This document shows, piece by piece, positions 6,780 to 14,846 of a DNA stretch of 20,737 bases. The notes beneath the pieces are model-generated. The model had not been told where the DNA came from, did not search any database, and worked only from the letters and a program-made list of their open reading frames with translations. Numbering within the stretch: the first letter of the stretch is position 1; each line of letters begins with the position of its first letter. The position numbers and the translations under genes are program-made. Origin of the DNA: CBIFVZ01 sp966185765 (GTDB lineage Bacteria > Pseudomonadota > Gammaproteobacteria > Enterobacterales > Enterobacteriaceae); NCBI GenBank assembly GCA_966185765.1, contig CBIFVZ010000065.1:1-20737 (forward strand), given 5' to 3'.

Positions 6780-7757
6780 ATGCTTTTAGCAACGGCGCTG
6801 TTAATAATCGGTTTAGTAATGGTGGCTTACGGCGCAGACAGGCTCGTATTTGCTGCTGCCATCCTGTGCCGCGGTCTTGGCATTCCCCCGCTGATTATCG
6901 GTATGACGATAGTCAGTATCGGCACATCGCTACCAGAAATCATTGTTGCTACTGCCGCAGGTTTAAACGGTCAGCTTGATTTGGCCGTAGGAACCGCCAT
7001 TGGTTCCAATATCACCAATATTTTACTGATTCTCGGTCTTGCCGCTCTGCTAAGTCCTTTTGTCATCCATTCCGATGTCCTGCGTCGTGAATTGCCGTTA
7101 ATGTTAATCATGAGTCTGCTGTGTGGCGTACTGTTGTGGGACGGTAGCCTGGGGCGCATGGACGGCCTGTTGCTGCTGCTTACCGCCGTGATTTATTTAC
7201 TGATTACCGTTAAGATTGCACGGCTTGCCGAACGCCAGGGCAGCGACTCGCTCACGCGCGAGCAACTTGCGGAACTCCCTGGCGAAGGCAGCCAGCCAGT
7301 GGCCTTTCTTTGGCTGGCCGTCGCGCTGGTCATTATGCCGGTTGCCACACGGATGATAATTGATAATGCCACCGTGCTGGCAAACACCTTTTCGGTCAGT
7401 GAGTTGATCCCAGGATTGACGATTGTCGCCATCGGTACCAGCCTGCCCGAGCTGGCAACGGCGATTGCTGGCGTGCGTAAAGGCGAGAATGATATCGCTG
7501 TCGGCAATATTATCGGCTCCAATATTTTTAATATCGCTATTGTGCTTGGCCTTCCGGCGCTGCTTTCGCCTGGTCCCTTTGACCCGCAGGCGGTGACAAG
7601 GGACTACGGCGTCATGCTGGTAGCCAGCGCGATTTTCGCCCTGCTCTGCTGGCGACGCCCTCGGGGCATCGGCCGACGCGCCGGGGCACTGTTAATCTGT
7701 GGTTTTATCGCGTGGCTTCTGGTGGTGTTTATCACCGCCGCGCACTCCATAGGGTGA
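6780..7757 (+). CDS. yrbG: Inner-membrane Na+/Ca2+ exchanger-family protein YrbG
   Basis: From the ATG at 6780, with an AAGGA ribosome-binding site, this is 325 residues, the length of E. coli YrbG. The frame is open 25 codons further upstream, but the homologous N-terminus MLLATALLIIG starts here. It belongs to the CaCA cation:cation antiporter superfamily. The two inverted alpha repeats are visible, with GTSLPE at residues 48-53 and again at 219-224, each followed by the GSNI motif. About ten membrane helices are expected. Transport substrate has not been shown clearly for this gene. It is dispensable in E. coli despite heading the kds/lpt cluster. Confidence 0.95.
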   Translation: MLLATALLIIGLVMVAYGADRLVFAAAILCRGLGIPPLIIGMTIVSIGTSLPEIIVATAAGLNGQLDLAVGTAIGSNITNILLILGLAALLSPFVIHSDVLRRELPLMLIMSLLCGVLLWDGSLGRMDGLLLLLTAVIYLLITVKIARLAERQGSDSLTREQLAELPGEGSQPVAFLWLAVALVIMPVATRMIIDNATVLANTFSVSELIPGLTIVAIGTSLPELATAIAGVRKGENDIAVGNIIGSNIFNIAIVLGLPALLSPGPFDPQAVTRDYGVMLVASAIFALLCWRRPRGIGRRAGALLICGFIAWLLVVFITAAHSIG

Positions 7758-7770
7758 ACTGGGAAAGATT

Positions 7771-8757
7771 ATGTCGCACATTGCATTGCCGCCAGGTTTT
7801 GACTTCCAGCTGGCAGGAAAAGACGTGTTGAATATTGAACGTGAAGGCCTGGCCCAGCTCGATCAATATATTAACGATGATTTCTCACGGGCCTGTGAGA
7901 TGATGTTCCATTGCCAGGGCAAAGTCGTGGTGATGGGTATGGGTAAATCCGGGCATATCGGGCGCAAAATGGCCGCTACGTTTGCCAGCACGGGCACGTC
8001 CGCGTTTTTTGTGCACCCAGGAGAAGCCAGCCACGGCGACCTGGGCATGGTGACGGCGAAAGACATCGTCATTGCCATTTCCAACTCCGGTGAATCCAAT
8101 GAAATTCTGGCGTTGATTCCGGTGCTTAAACGTCTGCAGGTGCCGCTCATTTGCATCTCCAGCCGCCCGGAAAGCACAATGGGTCGTGCAGCTGATATCC
8201 ACCTGTGCGTGAAAGTCCCGCAGGAAGCCTGCCCGCTGGGCCTGGCACCTACGACCAGTACCACGGCGACGCTGGTTATGGGTGATGCGCTGGCAGTAGC
8301 GCTGCTCAAAGCTCGCGGTTTTACCGCAGAAGATTTTGCGCTGTCGCACCCCGGCGGCGCACTGGGTCGCAAACTCCTGCTGCGGGTTAACGATATTATG
8401 CACACGGGCGATGAGATTCCGCGCGTGGGCAAAGAGGCGACGCTGCGCGATGCGCTGCTGGAAATCACACGTAAGAACCTTGGCATGACCGTTATCTGTG
8501 ACGATGACATGAAAATTGCCGGTATCTTTACCGACGGTGACCTGCGTCGTGTGTTTGATATGGGCGTTGACCTGAACCACTTACGCATCACCGATGTGAT
8601 GACCGCAGGCGGTATACGCGTTCGCCCCGGCACACTCGCGGTAGATGCGCTTAACCTGATGCAGTCACGTCATATTACGGCCGTTCTCGTCGCTGATGGC
8701 GACCAGCTGCACGGTGTGATACATATGCATGATTTACTGCGCGCAGGCGTGGTCTGA
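7771..8757 (+). CDS. kdsD: D-arabinose 5-phosphate isomerase
   Basis: This 328-residue enzyme converts D-ribulose 5-phosphate to D-arabinose 5-phosphate, the first step toward Kdo of lipopolysaccharide. The SIS sugar-isomerase domain covers about residues 40-185, with VVVMGMGKSGHIGRKMAATF and AISNSGES binding the sugar phosphate. The SHPGGALGR motif follows at about 193. Two CBS repeats fill residues of about 209-328. Length and sequence match E. coli KdsD. It begins 13 bases after yrbG with a GGGAAAG ribosome-binding site and leads directly to kdsC. Confidence 0.98.
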   Translation: MSHIALPPGFDFQLAGKDVLNIEREGLAQLDQYINDDFSRACEMMFHCQGKVVVMGMGKSGHIGRKMAATFASTGTSAFFVHPGEASHGDLGMVTAKDIVIAISNSGESNEILALIPVLKRLQVPLICISSRPESTMGRAADIHLCVKVPQEACPLGLAPTTSTTATLVMGDALAVALLKARGFTAEDFALSHPGGALGRKLLLRVNDIMHTGDEIPRVGKEATLRDALLEITRKNLGMTVICDDDMKIAGIFTDGDLRRVFDMGVDLNHLRITDVMTAGGIRVRPGTLAVDALNLMQSRHITAVLVADGDQLHGVIHMHDLLRAGVV

Positions 8758-8775
8758 TTTTAAGGATTATTGTTA

Positions 8776-9342
8776 ATGAGCAACCCGCAAGCGATGCTCC
8801 CGACCTGTTACGGACCGGTGAGCGCGCATGTTATGGCGAAGGCGCGGGATATTCGCCTGCTTATCCTCGATGTAGATGGCGTCATGTCTGACGGCCTTAT
8901 CTACATGGGCAACAGCGGAGAAGAACTGAAGGCGTTTAACGTACGTGACGGCTACGGCATCCGCTGTGCGCTCACAAGCGGTATTGAGGTAGCGATTATC
9001 ACGGGTCGTAAGGCAAAATTGCTGGAAGACCGCTGCGCGACACTCAAAATTAAGCATCTGTATCAGGGGCAGTCCGACAAACTTATCGCCTACCGCGAGC
9101 TGCTCACGACGCTTGCGCTTGAGCCGCACCAGGTCGCCTATATTGGCGATGATCTGATTGACTGGCCGGTGATGGCGCAAATCGGTTTGAGCGTAGCTGT
9201 TGCTGATGCACATCCGCTATTGCTACCGCGCGCAGACTATGTCACCCGTATTAGCGGCGGGCGCGGTGCGGTGCGTGAAATGTGTGATTTACTGCTGCTG
9301 GCGCAAGGCAAGCTTGATGAGGCCAAAGGGCAATCAATATGA
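8776..9342 (+). CDS. kdsC: 3-deoxy-D-manno-octulosonate 8-phosphate phosphatase
   Basis: The ATG at 8776 gives 188 residues, the E. coli length; a TTG two codons upstream is less likely because TAAGGA at 8761-8766 is well placed for the ATG. KdsC removes the phosphate of Kdo-8-phosphate to release Kdo. It is a small HAD-family tetrameric phosphatase without a large cap domain, with nucleophile D32 and acid D34 in LDVDGVMSDG, the ITGRK motif and the late Asp pair GDDLIDWP. The stop overlaps the lptC start as ATGA. Confidence 0.98.
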   Translation: MSNPQAMLPTCYGPVSAHVMAKARDIRLLILDVDGVMSDGLIYMGNSGEELKAFNVRDGYGIRCALTSGIEVAIITGRKAKLLEDRCATLKIKHLYQGQSDKLIAYRELLTTLALEPHQVAYIGDDLIDWPVMAQIGLSVAVADAHPLLLPRADYVTRISGGRGAVREMCDLLLLAQGKLDEAKGQSI

Positions 9343-9902
9343 GTAAAACAAGGCGCTGGGTGATAGTCCTGCTGGCACTGGTGGCGCTGATTCTTATCGG
9401 CATCAACTTGGTCGATAACGACGATAAGGCCCCGGTGGCGCAGAACACCAGCGAACCCACGTATAAAAGTGAAGACTCCAGCACAGTGGTGTACAACCCG
9501 GCGGGCGCGCTCAACTACCGGCTTATCGCCGAGCATGTTGAATACTTTTCTGAATCTGCAACGTCATGGTTTACCAAACCGGTGATGACGGTGTACGACG
9601 CTGATAAAATTGAAACCTGGGCAGTCAGCGCCGATCGCGCAAAACTGACCGAAGATCGTATGCTTTATCTGTATGGCAACGTCGAGGTTAACGCCCTGAC
9701 AGCCGAAGCACAGTTGCGTAAAATCACAACAGATAATGCTCAGGTAAATCTTGTGACGCAGGATGTCACTTCAGAAGATCTTGTCACGCTGTACGGAACC
9801 ACATTTAATTCTCAAGGGTTGAAAATGCGTGGCAATTTACGCAAAAAAACGGCCGAGCTGATTGAAAAGGTTAGAACCTCCTATGAAATTCAGAATAAAT
9901 AA
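9339..9902 (+). CDS. lptC: LptC, inner-membrane LPS export protein
   Basis: This 187-residue protein has one N-terminal membrane helix (about residues 7-24) and a periplasmic beta-jellyroll. It receives LPS from the LptB2FG extractor and hands it to LptA in the transenvelope bridge. The conserved VYNPAGALNYRLIAEHVEY and GTTFNSQGLKMRGNLR segments are present; the latter lies at the C-terminal edge that meets LptA. It is four residues shorter than E. coli LptC (191) at the C-terminus. It overlaps kdsC by 4 bases and lptA by 20, indicating tight coupling. Confidence 0.97.
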   Translation: MSKTRRWVIVLLALVALILIGINLVDNDDKAPVAQNTSEPTYKSEDSSTVVYNPAGALNYRLIAEHVEYFSESATSWFTKPVMTVYDADKIETWAVSADRAKLTEDRMLYLYGNVEVNALTAEAQLRKITTDNAQVNLVTQDVTSEDLVTLYGTTFNSQGLKMRGNLRKKTAELIEKVRTSYEIQNK

Positions 9903-10422
9903 ACACAGCCTTAATGTCGTCATGGCCGGTACGCTATTTGCGGCCTCGCTTCCTGCTCTTGCCGTCACTGGCGATACCGACAAGCCGATTCATATTGACT
10001 CCGATCAGCAATCGCTGGACATGGACAGCAACGTCGCGACCTTCACGGGCAACGTGGTGGTAACGCAAGGCACCATCAAGATCAACGCTGATAAAGTGGT
10101 GGTCACCCGTCCTGGCGGTGAGCAAGGGAAAGAAGTCGTCGAAGGCTTCGGTAACCCGGCAACGTTTTACCAGATGCAGGATAACGGCAAGCCGGTTAAA
10201 GGCCATGCCAGCAAAATGCGTTATGAGCTGCAGAATGACTACGTGGTACTGACCGGTAACGCGTGGCTGGAGCAGCTCGACAGCAACATTAAAGGTGACA
10301 AAATCACTTACCTGGTAAAAGAGCAAAAAATGCAGGCCTTCAGCGAGAAAGGCAAGCGCGTCACTACGGTTCTGGTGCCGTCCCAGCTCCAGGATAAAAA
10401 CAACTCTGGCCAGAAGAAATAA
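9883..10422 (+). CDS. lptA: LptA, periplasmic LPS-bridge protein
   Basis: The ATG at 9883 starts a 179-residue precursor with a signal peptide (residues 1-27, ending SLPALA before VTGDTDKP), as in E. coli. LptA oligomerises head to tail to form the periplasmic bridge that carries LPS to LptD/E. The jellyroll segments IHIDSDQQSLDMDSN, GNVVVTQGTIKINADKVVV and NIKGDKITYLVKEQK are visible. It is six residues shorter than E. coli LptA (185), losing part of the disordered tail. The frame is open seven codons upstream of this start inside lptC; those residues are not part of the family. Confidence 0.97.
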   Translation: MKFRINKHSLNVVMAGTLFAASLPALAVTGDTDKPIHIDSDQQSLDMDSNVATFTGNVVVTQGTIKINADKVVVTRPGGEQGKEVVEGFGNPATFYQMQDNGKPVKGHASKMRYELQNDYVVLTGNAWLEQLDSNIKGDKITYLVKEQKMQAFSEKGKRVTTVLVPSQLQDKNNSGQKK

Positions 10423-10428
10423 CCCGGT

Positions 10429-11154
10429 ATGGCAACTCTCATAGCAAAAAACCTCGCTAAGGCCTACAAAGGTCGCAGGGTGGTTGAAGATGTCAGCCTG
10501 ACAGTAAAGTCAGGCGAGATAGTGGGCCTGCTTGGTCCAAACGGCGCGGGTAAAACCACCACGTTTTACATGGTGGTAGGCATTGTGCCGCGCGATGCGG
10601 GTAATATCATCATTGATGAAGAAGATATCAGCCTGCTGCCACTGCATGCGCGCGCGCGTCGCGGCATCGGCTATCTGCCTCAGGAAGCCTCTATTTTTCG
10701 ACGTCTGAGCGTGTACGACAATCTGATGGCGGTGCTGCAAATCCGTGACGATCTGACAGAAGAACAGCGTGAAGATCGCGCGAAAGAACTGATGGAAGAG
10801 TTTCATATCGACCATCTGCGCAACAGCCTCGGCCAGTCGCTGTCGGGCGGCGAGCGTCGCCGCGTGGAAATTGCCCGTGCGCTGGCAGCCAACCCCAAAT
10901 TTATTCTGCTCGACGAACCGTTTGCCGGTGTTGACCCCATCTCTGTTATTGATATCAAACGTATTATCGAACACCTGCGCGACAGCGGGTTGGGCGTGCT
11001 GATAACTGACCACAACGTGCGTGAAACCCTTGCCGTGTGTGAACGCGCGTATATCGTAAGCCAGGGCCACCTTATTGCGCACGGCTCGCCGAAAGATATC
11101 CTCGCGGACGAACAAGTTAAGCGCGTGTATCTTGGGGAAGAGTTCAGACTTTGA
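10429..11154 (+). CDS. lptB: LptB, ATPase of the LPS exporter
   Basis: This 241-residue ABC ATPase drives LPS extraction from the inner membrane with LptFG. Walker A is GPNGAGKTT (K42), the signature is LSGGE at 138-142, Walker B ends in D162-E163 and the switch histidine lies in ITDHNVRET. The length equals E. coli LptB. It begins six bases after lptA, and the ribosome-binding site there is poor, suggesting coupled translation. It closes the kds-lpt LPS block; rpoN follows after 115 bases. Confidence 0.99.
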   Translation: MATLIAKNLAKAYKGRRVVEDVSLTVKSGEIVGLLGPNGAGKTTTFYMVVGIVPRDAGNIIIDEEDISLLPLHARARRGIGYLPQEASIFRRLSVYDNLMAVLQIRDDLTEEQREDRAKELMEEFHIDHLRNSLGQSLSGGERRRVEIARALAANPKFILLDEPFAGVDPISVIDIKRIIEHLRDSGLGVLITDHNVRETLAVCERAYIVSQGHLIAHGSPKDILADEQVKRVYLGEEFRL

Positions 11155-11269
11155 TAGGGTATCGTTGTGTGGCACGTTAATCGCTACACGCTGACGCAGC
11201 CCTTCATGGAGTGTTATTCAACAGGGAAGCGATTGACAGGCACAACTTCTGAGGAATTTTGCTCTGAAT

Positions 11270-12703
11270 ATGAAGCAAGGTTTGCAATTAAAGCTGAGCC
11301 AACAGCTTGCCATGACGCCGCAACTGCAACAGGCCATACGCCTGTTGCAGCTCTCTACGCTGGAGCTTCAACAGGAGCTACAGCAGGCGCTGGAAAGCAA
11401 TCCGCTGCTTGAACAAACCGACCCTCACGATGAAATCGATACCCAGCAAACGCCAGACAGAGAAGCTCTTGACAGCAGCGAAGCGCTCGAGCAGCGCGAA
11501 ATGCCCGATGAGCTGCCGCTCGACGCCAGCTGGGATGAAATCTATACCGCCGGTACACCTTCTGGCAGCAGCACCGATTACCTTGACGATGAGCTGCCGG
11601 TTTATCAGGGGGAAACCACGCAGTCACTTCAGGATTACCTGATGTGGCAGGTTCAGCTCACCCCCTTCTCGGATACCGACAGAGCGATTGCGACCTCCAT
11701 TGTCGATGCCGTTGACGACACCGGTTACCTGACAGTACCGGTTGAAGATATTCTCGAAAGCCTCGGTAATGAGGATGTAACGCCAGAAGAAGTGGAAGCG
11801 GTACTTAAGCGCATCCAGCGCTTTGACCCGGTCGGCGTTGCCGCGCGCGATCTGCGCGACTGTCTGCTTATCCAGCTCTCCCAGTTCAGCCCGCAAACGC
11901 CCTACCTGAAACAGGCACGCCTTATCATCGCCGATCATCTCGATTTGCTGGCTAACCACGATTTTCGCACGCTGATGCGTCTGACGCGGCTTAAAGAAGA
12001 CGTACTCAAAGAAGCCGTTACGCTGATTCAGTCACTCGATCCACGTCCGGGCCAGTCAATTCAAACCGGTGAGCCGGAATATGTGATTCCCGACGTATTG
12101 GTGCGTAAACAGCAAGGTCGCTGGAGCGTTGAGCTTAACAATGACAGTATTCCACGTCTTAAAATCAACCAGCAGTATGCTGCTATGGGGACAGGTTCGC
12201 GCAATGAAGCCGACACTCAGTTTATTCGCAGCAATCTGCAGGAAGCGAAGTGGCTGATAAAAAGCCTTGAGAGCCGCAACGATACGCTGCTGCGGGTAAG
12301 CCGCTGCATCGTTGAGCAGCAGCAGGATTTTTTTGAGCACGGCGAAGAACAGATGAAACCGATGGTACTGGCCGACATCGCTCAGGCCGTCGAGATGCAC
12401 GAATCGACAATCTCACGCGTGACCACGCAAAAATATCTTCACAGTCCGAGAGGTATTTTTGAACTGAAGTATTTCTTTTCCAGCCACGTCAATACCGAAG
12501 GCGGAGGTGAAGCCTCGTCCACGGCAATTCGTGCACTGGTGAAGAAACTGATAGCTGCGGAGAATCCCGCCAAGCCGCTGAGCGACAGCAAGCTTACCAC
12601 CTTACTTTCCAACCAGGGAATTATGGTGGCACGCCGCACTGTTGCAAAGTACCGAGAGTCTTTATCGATTCCTCCGTCAAACCAGCGCAAGCAGCTGGTA
12701 TGA
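11270..12703 (+). CDS. rpoN: RNA polymerase sigma-54 factor
   Basis: This 477-residue sigma factor directs RNA polymerase to -24/-12 promoters opened by AAA+ activators; targets include nitrogen assimilation genes. Region I is the Gln/Leu-rich residues 1-50, the acidic region II about 51-110, then the core-binding and HTH parts, and the RpoN box ARRTVAKYRE is at 454-463. The length equals E. coli RpoN. The nearest Shine-Dalgarno, GAGGA, ends about 14 bases before the ATG, a long spacing. The 115-base gap from lptB contains TTGACA (11233-11238) but no good -10 at the right distance, so any separate promoter is unproven. Confidence 0.99.
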   Translation: MKQGLQLKLSQQLAMTPQLQQAIRLLQLSTLELQQELQQALESNPLLEQTDPHDEIDTQQTPDREALDSSEALEQREMPDELPLDASWDEIYTAGTPSGSSTDYLDDELPVYQGETTQSLQDYLMWQVQLTPFSDTDRAIATSIVDAVDDTGYLTVPVEDILESLGNEDVTPEEVEAVLKRIQRFDPVGVAARDLRDCLLIQLSQFSPQTPYLKQARLIIADHLDLLANHDFRTLMRLTRLKEDVLKEAVTLIQSLDPRPGQSIQTGEPEYVIPDVLVRKQQGRWSVELNNDSIPRLKINQQYAAMGTGSRNEADTQFIRSNLQEAKWLIKSLESRNDTLLRVSRCIVEQQQDFFEHGEEQMKPMVLADIAQAVEMHESTISRVTTQKYLHSPRGIFELKYFFSSHVNTEGGGEASSTAIRALVKKLIAAENPAKPLSDSKLTTLLSNQGIMVARRTVAKYRESLSIPPSNQRKQLV

Positions 12704-12727
12704 CCCAACCTGATAAGGAAGACACTT

Positions 12728-13015
12728 ATGCAGCTCAATGTTACTGGACAGAACGTCGAAATTACCGATGCCCTGCGCGAGTTTCTGGATAAAAAATTCG
12801 CCAAGCTGGAACAATATTTTGAACGGATCAATCAGGTCTATATTGTGTTGAAAGTGGAAAAGGTGACGCATGTGGCGGATGCGACGCTGCACGTCAACGG
12901 CGGAGAGCTGCATGCTGGTGCAGAAGGTCAGGATATGTATGCCGCCATAGACGGTCTGATCGACAAGCTGGCCCGTCAGCTAAATAAACATAAAGACAAA
13001 TTAAAACAACACTGA
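12728..13015 (+). CDS. hpf: Ribosome hibernation promoting factor, short form
   Basis: This 95-residue protein matches the short HPF of gammaproteobacteria, which with RMF converts ribosomes to inactive 100S dimers in stationary phase by binding in the 30S decoding centre. The single S30AE domain spans almost the entire chain (MQLNVTGQNVEITDALREFL to about residue 92), ending in the basic tail KLARQLNKHKDKLKQH. An AAGGA ribosome-binding site lies 8 bases upstream, 24 bases past rpoN. A stable stem follows the gene. Confidence 0.98.
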   Translation: MQLNVTGQNVEITDALREFLDKKFAKLEQYFERINQVYIVLKVEKVTHVADATLHVNGGELHAGAEGQDMYAAIDGLIDKLARQLNKHKDKLKQH

Positions 13016-13026
13016 TAATCCGGACG

Positions 13027-13059
13027 TTTGCGCGCCGTGATCCCGGTCCGGCGCGTAAA
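13027..13059 (+). repeat. Stable stem-loop between hpf and ptsN
   Basis: The arms TTTGCGCGCC (13027-13036) and GGCGCGTAAA (13050-13059) pair over ten positions with one G-U pair and a 13-base loop. There is no U-tract, so it is unlikely to stop transcription. It could protect the hpf 3' end or mark an RNA-processing site. It lies 15 bases before the ptsN start. Confidence 0.6.
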
Positions 13060-13073
13060 ACTCAGGTAAAATT

Positions 13074-13559
13074 ATGATGAATAATGATTCGGCTCTGCAA
13101 CTGAGCAATGTGCTTAACCAGGAATGTACCCGAGCTGGCGTCCACTGCCAGAGCAAAAAGCGCGCGCTGGAAATTGTCAGCGAAATGGCGGCAAAGCAAC
13201 TGGGGCTGGCCCCGCAGATTGTTTTTGACGCCGTCCTCACCCGTGAGCGCATGGGCAGTACCGGCATCGGCAATGGCATTGCTATCCCTCATGGCAAACT
13301 GGAAGAAGATACGCTCAGAGCCGTTGGGGTGTTTATTCAGCTTGAAACACCGATTGCTTTTGACGCCATAGATAACCAACCCGTCGATTTATTATTTGCG
13401 CTACTGGTACCCGCAGATCAAACTAAAACGCATCTGCACACGCTGTCGCTGGTGGCGAAGCGCCTGGCCGATAAGAATATCTGTCGCCGCCTGCGGGCGG
13501 CGCAGACCGATGAAGCGCTGTGGCAAATCATCACAGAAAATACAAACGACAGTGAATAA
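13074..13559 (+). CDS. ptsN: Nitrogen-related PTS enzyme IIA(Ntr)
   Basis: This 161-residue protein is the terminal acceptor of the PtsP-NPr-EIIANtr phosphorelay, linking nitrogen and potassium status to regulation (for example TrkA and KdpD in E. coli). It is a single PTS EIIA type-2 domain; the phosphorylated histidine is H73 in the segment GIAIPHGKLEED. H73 falls at the E. coli position when the first of two adjacent ATG codons (13074) is used. The C-terminus is two residues shorter than in E. coli. It sits between hpf and rapZ as in the standard rpoN operon. Confidence 0.98.
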   Translation: MMNNDSALQLSNVLNQECTRAGVHCQSKKRALEIVSEMAAKQLGLAPQIVFDAVLTRERMGSTGIGNGIAIPHGKLEEDTLRAVGVFIQLETPIAFDAIDNQPVDLLFALLVPADQTKTHLHTLSLVAKRLADKNICRRLRAAQTDEALWQIITENTNDSE

Positions 13560-13608
13560 GTCCGGCCGCGCACGGGGTGCGGCGTAAATCAGTGGGGAGA
13601 GACTGTAC

Positions 13609-14463
13609 ATGGTGCTGATGATTGTCAGCGGTCGCTCGGGTTCAGGTAAGTCTGTAGCGTTGCGAGCTCTGGAAGACATGGGTTTTTACTGTGTGGATAA
13701 CCTGCCGGTTGTGCTGTTGCCGGAGCTTGCCCAAACGCTGGCTGAGCGTAAAATTTCTGCCGCGGTCAGTATCGACGTGCGTAACATGCCGGAATCCCCG
13801 GAGATTTTTGAACAAGCAATGGGCAACCTGCCCGATGCGTTTTCACCACAGCTGCTGTTCCTTGATGCTGACCGCAATACGCTGATTCGCCGCTACAGCG
13901 ATACGCGTCGCCTGCATCCGCTTTCAAGCAAAAATCTGTCACTGGAAAGTGCCATTGACCAGGAAAGCGACCTGCTGGAGCCACTGCGCTCACGCGCCGA
14001 TCTGATTATCGACACCTCTGAAATGTCAGTGCATGAATTAGCTGAAATGCTGCGTACGCGCCTGCTTGGCAAGCGCGAGCGTGAACTGACGATGGTATTT
14101 GAATCTTTCGGCTTTAAACACGGTATCCCTATTGATGCCGACTATGTGTTTGACGTGCGCTTTTTACCTAACCCACACTGGGACCCGAAGCTGCGTCCGA
14201 TGACCGGCCTTGATAAACCGGTAGCGGCCTTCCTTGACAGGCATACTGAAGTTCATAACTTTATCTACCAGACCCGCAGCTATCTTGAGCTGTGGCTACC
14301 CATGCTGGAGACCAACAACCGCAGTTATCTGACCGTGGCAATTGGCTGTACGGGCGGTAAGCACCGTTCTGTTTATATCGCGGAGCAGCTTGCCGATTAC
14401 TTCCGCTCACGCGGCAAAAACGTCCAGTCCCGCCACCGCACGCTGGAAAAGCGCAAAACATGA
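13609..14463 (+). CDS. rapZ: RNase adapter protein RapZ (YvcJ)
   Basis: This 284-residue protein guides RNase E to the small RNA GlmZ and so tunes amino-sugar synthesis. The N-terminal P-loop domain has Walker A GRSGSGKS (residues 8-15) and the C-terminal domain (about 155-284) contains the conserved GCTGGKHRSVYIAEQL motif and a basic tail (RSRHRTLEKRKT region) used for RNA binding. Length equals E. coli RapZ. GGAGAG lies about nine bases before the ATG. A small bulged hairpin (13565-13583) sits in the 49-base gap from ptsN. The stop overlaps the npr start by four bases (ATGA). Confidence 0.98.
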   Translation: MVLMIVSGRSGSGKSVALRALEDMGFYCVDNLPVVLLPELAQTLAERKISAAVSIDVRNMPESPEIFEQAMGNLPDAFSPQLLFLDADRNTLIRRYSDTRRLHPLSSKNLSLESAIDQESDLLEPLRSRADLIIDTSEMSVHELAEMLRTRLLGKRERELTMVFESFGFKHGIPIDADYVFDVRFLPNPHWDPKLRPMTGLDKPVAAFLDRHTEVHNFIYQTRSYLELWLPMLETNNRSYLTVAIGCTGGKHRSVYIAEQLADYFRSRGKNVQSRHRTLEKRKT

Positions 14464-14732
14464 CTGTCAGACAGACCGTCGAAATCACCAACCGGCTGGG
14501 CATGCATGCCCGCCCGGCCATGAAACTGTTCGAACTGGTGCAGAGTTTTGATGCGGAAGTGCTGCTGCGAAACGAAGGTGGCACCGAAGCAGAAGCCAGC
14601 AGCGTCATTGCGCTGCTGATGCTGGATTCGGCACAGGGCGGACATATCGAAGTGGAAGCAAGCGGCCCGCAGGAGCAGGACGCGCTTGACGCGGTTGTCG
14701 CGCTGTTCAACGCCGGATTTGACGAAGACTAG
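14460..14732 (+). CDS. npr: NPr, phosphocarrier of the nitrogen PTS
   Basis: This 90-residue HPr-like protein (also called PtsO) carries phosphate from PtsP to EIIANtr. The phosphorylated residue is H16 in TNRLGMHARPA. It is the last gene of the rpoN-hpf-ptsN-rapZ-npr series and overlaps rapZ by four bases, so the phosphorelay partner genes ptsN and npr are in one transcript. In E. coli yrbL follows; here the convergent gene mtgA is next instead. Confidence 0.98.
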   Translation: MTVRQTVEITNRLGMHARPAMKLFELVQSFDAEVLLRNEGGTEAEASSVIALLMLDSAQGGHIEVEASGPQEQDALDAVVALFNAGFDED

Positions 14733-14743
14733 TTGTCTTTTTT
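14725..14743 (+). terminator. Weak terminator candidate at the end of npr
   Basis: AAGAC (14725-14729) and GTCTT (14735-14739) make a five-pair stem overlapping the npr stop, followed by TTTT. The stem is short and AT-containing. The rest of the 114-base npr-mtgA gap holds only inverted repeats without a U-tract, such as TTATC-CCGGT-GATAA at 14831-14845. Confidence 0.35.
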
Positions 14744-14846
14744 ACCCCTCGTTGTCGTACTGTCCAACCACAACCTCCCTGCTATCACCCCGGTGCCTCA
14801 CGATACGTGCTGGCGGCGGGTTATCGTTCTTTATCCCGGTGATAAA

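Noticed and set aside
7863..8633. 256-codon leftward frame antisense to kdsD
   Set aside because: Ser/Arg/Pro-rich shadow of kdsD without its own start signals.
9700..9882. Sigma-E promoter for lptA inside lptC (GGAACC at about 9796)
   Set aside because: A sigma-E promoter near here is known for E. coli, but no matching -10 (TCNNA) is found at the right distance, so I cannot place it.
11222..11270. Sigma-54 type promoter in front of rpoN (AGGCAC ... TTTTGC)
   Set aside because: The GG and GC elements are 20 bases apart and not the required 10, so it cannot be a -24/-12 promoter.
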